From contig URCX01000023.1 in assembly GCA_900546465.1 (NCBI GenBank), positions 1 through 17,070 on the forward strand: a DNA stretch of 17,070 nt. The letters are read 5' to 3'. Below, piece by piece: positions 15,395 to 17,070 of the stretch. Under the pieces are notes generated by a model. The model did no database searches, had not been told where the DNA came from, and saw nothing but the letters and a program-made list of their open reading frames with translations. The DNA is from an uncultured Bacteroidota bacterium. GTDB taxonomy: Bacteria > Bacteroidota > Bacteroidia > Bacteroidales > P3. The position numbers and the translations under genes were made by a program. Each line of letters starts with the position of its first letter. The first letter of the stretch is position 1.

Positions 15395-16303
15395 CTATTC
15401 CGAAATTACCCCCAAACAAGTCAATGTATCTTTTAACAACGGGGTAAATCTATGGATACCGATTTCATTCAAATGATCAGCGTCCCTATAGCAAGAATCA
15501 GGTAGCGATACAGTCGTATAATTTAAATAAAAGACCGTTTTATCATCCACGTATTCCCGAGCCAAAGAATCCGTCAATTCTCGATAACTCGGAGGAACCC
15601 GTTCCATATATTCCGTGGAAACAGGGGCATTGTACAAAATAAGAGACAGATCCCGCTTCTTACATTCCTCTACGATTCGCCCCAACATCTCTTGTTGAAA
15701 TGAGGATGGCAATAAATAAGCACCCTTATCATCATAGTAATGACGATTGATAATAACGTCTAGTGTTCCCCCGGTCGCCCCTGTGAAAATACGCTCGATC
15801 ACATTCCTTTTAATCTCAGCTACGCAATTCTTGAACGGAACGCCAAACTCATATGAATACATGACCTCCTTACGGGTTACCGGCGAAACAGCCTCCTGTA
15901 CCAAAGGTCGCAAATCCTCCCGCTCCTTCAGATGGGGATAAATAGACATATAGGCAGGAAACTCATCTTGATAGGAATCTTCGGCCACGGTAAACGTATG
16001 ATAACCAAACCCCAATATCACGGTTTTCAAATGGGGAAGGTAAGGCGCTTTCAAGCATAAATCGATATAGGTATTGAAATAATTCTCACTGGATTTAGCG
16101 TCATTCCTCGATTTCCCCAGCATATCGGCGGATATCGAATGTAAAGGATGGGAATCTCCCAAAATCAATACCTCTACTTCCGGATCACTCTTGAGGATGG
16201 GTACGCTTATATGAAAATAGGAGCGGATCAACAGACAACTAAGCAACCCTAAACATCCTACCACCCCTAAATACCGGAATATAGCTATAAAGAACCTTCT
16301 CAT
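15395..16303 (-). CDS. Membrane-anchored SGNH-hydrolase-like protein, partner of an MBOAT O-acyltransferase
   Basis: The 302-residue product has an N-terminal hydrophobic segment (about 4-26) that probably anchors it in the inner membrane, with the rest in the periplasm. Residues 45-52 read VLILGDSH, the block I motif with the candidate nucleophile Ser51. The C-terminal RDADHLNEIG holds the Asp274-x2-His277 dyad expected of SGNH enzymes. The layout recalls the AlgJ/AlgX/DltD-type partners that work with MBOAT proteins to place acetyl groups on polysaccharides or other envelope polymers. It follows the MBOAT gene after only 5 nt, which supports that pairing. The polymer is unknown. Arginine is often encoded by CGG here, unlike in the neighbouring transporter gene. 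The presence of both catalytic motifs suggests this gene is intact, although its upstream partner is frameshifted. Confidence 0.82.
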   Translation of the reverse strand: MRRFFIAIFRYLGVVGCLGLLSCLLIRSYFHISVPILKSDPEVEVLILGDSHPLHSISADMLGKSRNDAKSSENYFNTYIDLCLKAPYLPHLKTVILGFGYHTFTVAEDSYQDEFPAYMSIYPHLKEREDLRPLVQEAVSPVTRKEVMYSYEFGVPFKNCVAEIKRNVIERIFTGATGGTLDVIINRHYYDDKGAYLLPSSFQQEMLGRIVEECKKRDLSLILYNAPVSTEYMERVPPSYRELTDSLAREYVDDKTVFYLNYTTVSLPDSCYRDADHLNEIGIHRFTPLLKDTLTCLGVISE

Positions 16304-16308
16304 ACTTA

Positions 16309-17070
16309 TCAGAATTGAAAATAAATGAAACCTTGTGGATTACTGGCGTCGAAACCATAGATGATAATCAACAATACCGTATAGATAACATACCGAACCG
16401 GAAGGCTCAGGTCCTCTATCATCAACCCATGCGCCTGTTTTCGGCCGATCCATTCCACAATGAACATAAGAGCCGTGAAAAAGAAACATTTCTTCAGCAG
16501 GAGTTGCCCGAATCCCAAGCCCACAAGTTGAGGAGCCGAGAATAATGAGGCATTGAACATCCGCTCGAGGTACACATCCGCTTGAGATATATCTTCCGAC
16601 CGGAACAGAATCCATCCCAATAAGACCAGTAGAAACGTAACTCCCATCTGTGTCAATTCCTTCACAGAGGGAAGGAAACTGTTTTCCGCCACGGAATCTC
16701 TATATCTCCTATTTTGACCAACAATAGCAATGGCAGAAACAACAACGCATGATACGCTCCCCATGCCACAAACGTCCAGTTAGCCCCATGCCAGAATCCA
16801 CTTACCAAGAAAATAACAAGGGTATTCCGGAAGCTCTTCCATTTTCCGGCCCGGCTCCCCCCTAGCGGTATATAGATATAATCCCGGAACCAAGTCGTCA
16901 ACGATATATGCCAACGCCGCCAAAACTCCGCTATATCCCGGGAGAAATAAGGATACTTAAAGTTCTGCATAAGGTCTATGCCAAATAACCGGGCACAGCC
17001 GATCGCTATATCCGAGTATCCGGAAAAATCACCGTAAATCTGTATCGTAAAGAAGAAAGCCCCCAGAAAC
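16309..17070 (-). pseudogene. MBOAT family O-acyltransferase, partial at right edge and interrupted by a one-base frameshift
   Basis: The gene runs off the right edge. One frame, from 17069 to about 16715, reads the core MBOAT motifs: YGDFSGYSDIAIG, EFWRRWHISLTTWFRDYIYIPLGG and SGFWHGANWTF. The His in FWHG is the family's catalytic histidine. The frame then changes: the original frame continues as nonsense and stops at 16662, while a second frame continues NRRYRDSVAENSFLPSVKELTQMGVTFLLVLLGWILFRSED to a stop at 16309. Adding one A to the minus-strand AAAA run (plus-strand TTTT, 16712-16715) would join them as LLLLVKNRRYRD. The family moves acyl groups across the inner membrane for O-acetylation of polysaccharides. 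This copy is either a recent pseudogene or a homopolymer sequencing error; the clean reading of both halves favours a very recent or technical event. Nine of 14 visible arginine codons are CGG. Confidence 0.85.

Noticed and set aside
16662..16764. Programmed ribosomal frameshift in the MBOAT gene
   Set aside because: A plain AAAA run without a heptameric slippery site or obvious downstream structure, in a family not known to use recoding, is better explained by a mutation or sequencing error.
1..17070. CRISPR arrays, tRNA/rRNA genes, insertion sequences, phage or defence genes
   Set aside because: No regularly spaced direct repeats, no tRNA- or rRNA-like segments, and no transposase, integrase, nuclease or toxin-antitoxin signatures were recognised on either strand.

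Overview
The window looks like a chromosomal segment of a Bacteroidota bacterium, most likely order Bacteroidales. Three things point there. Promoters match the Bacteroidota sigma form, with -7 boxes reading TACCTTTG, TATCTTTG and similar. Several families are typical of the phylum: a PorE-like TPR/beta-propeller/OmpA protein, an SBBP-repeat T9SS-type surface protein, a GWxTD protein, DUF4491 and an SDR-type threonine dehydrogenase. Many signal peptides end in the ...AQ or ...AEA style common in this phylum. No rRNA, tRNA, CRISPR array, insertion sequence or phage gene was found.

Layout. Bases 1-4962 (minus strand) hold a tight three-gene unit: a PorE-like outer-membrane protein, a PhoH ATPase whose start overlaps the upstream stop by 4 nt, and a large beta-propeller surface protein that runs off the left edge. 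Bases 4963-5400 are intergenic and carry two interlocked perfect inverted repeats. Next come a small outer-membrane beta-barrel gene (+), an EamA transporter (-), an SDR-type L-threonine 3-dehydrogenase (-), a second intergenic region with a diverged copy of the same palindromic repeat, and a large secreted Dcp-like M3 metallopeptidase (-). Bases 10552-13387 (+) form a second tight unit of GWxTD protein, GT2 glycosyltransferase and DUF4491 membrane protein, with overlapping starts and stops. A Na/Pi cotransporter with a PhoU-like tail follows (+). Bases 15395-17070 (-) hold an MBOAT O-acyltransferase, cut by the right edge and carrying a one-base frameshift, and a membrane-anchored SGNH protein. 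Together these resemble a polysaccharide O-acetylation pair.

How the genes relate. The left unit joins a probable type IX secretion or envelope component to a probable T9SS-exported surface protein, with PhoH between them. The central genes are ordinary metabolism, transport and peptide turnover, each with its own promoter and/or terminator. The right end is different: in the MBOAT fragment 9 of 14 arginine codons are CGG, while the adjacent Na/Pi transporter has none in 18. That suggests an acquired surface-polysaccharide locus or an assembly junction.

The least ordinary signals are the palindromic repeat pair at about 5154-5228 and 7987-8040, the MBOAT frameshift at 16712-16715, and the composition break near 15.3-15.4 kb. 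No convincing undescribed multi-gene defence or mobile system was found.
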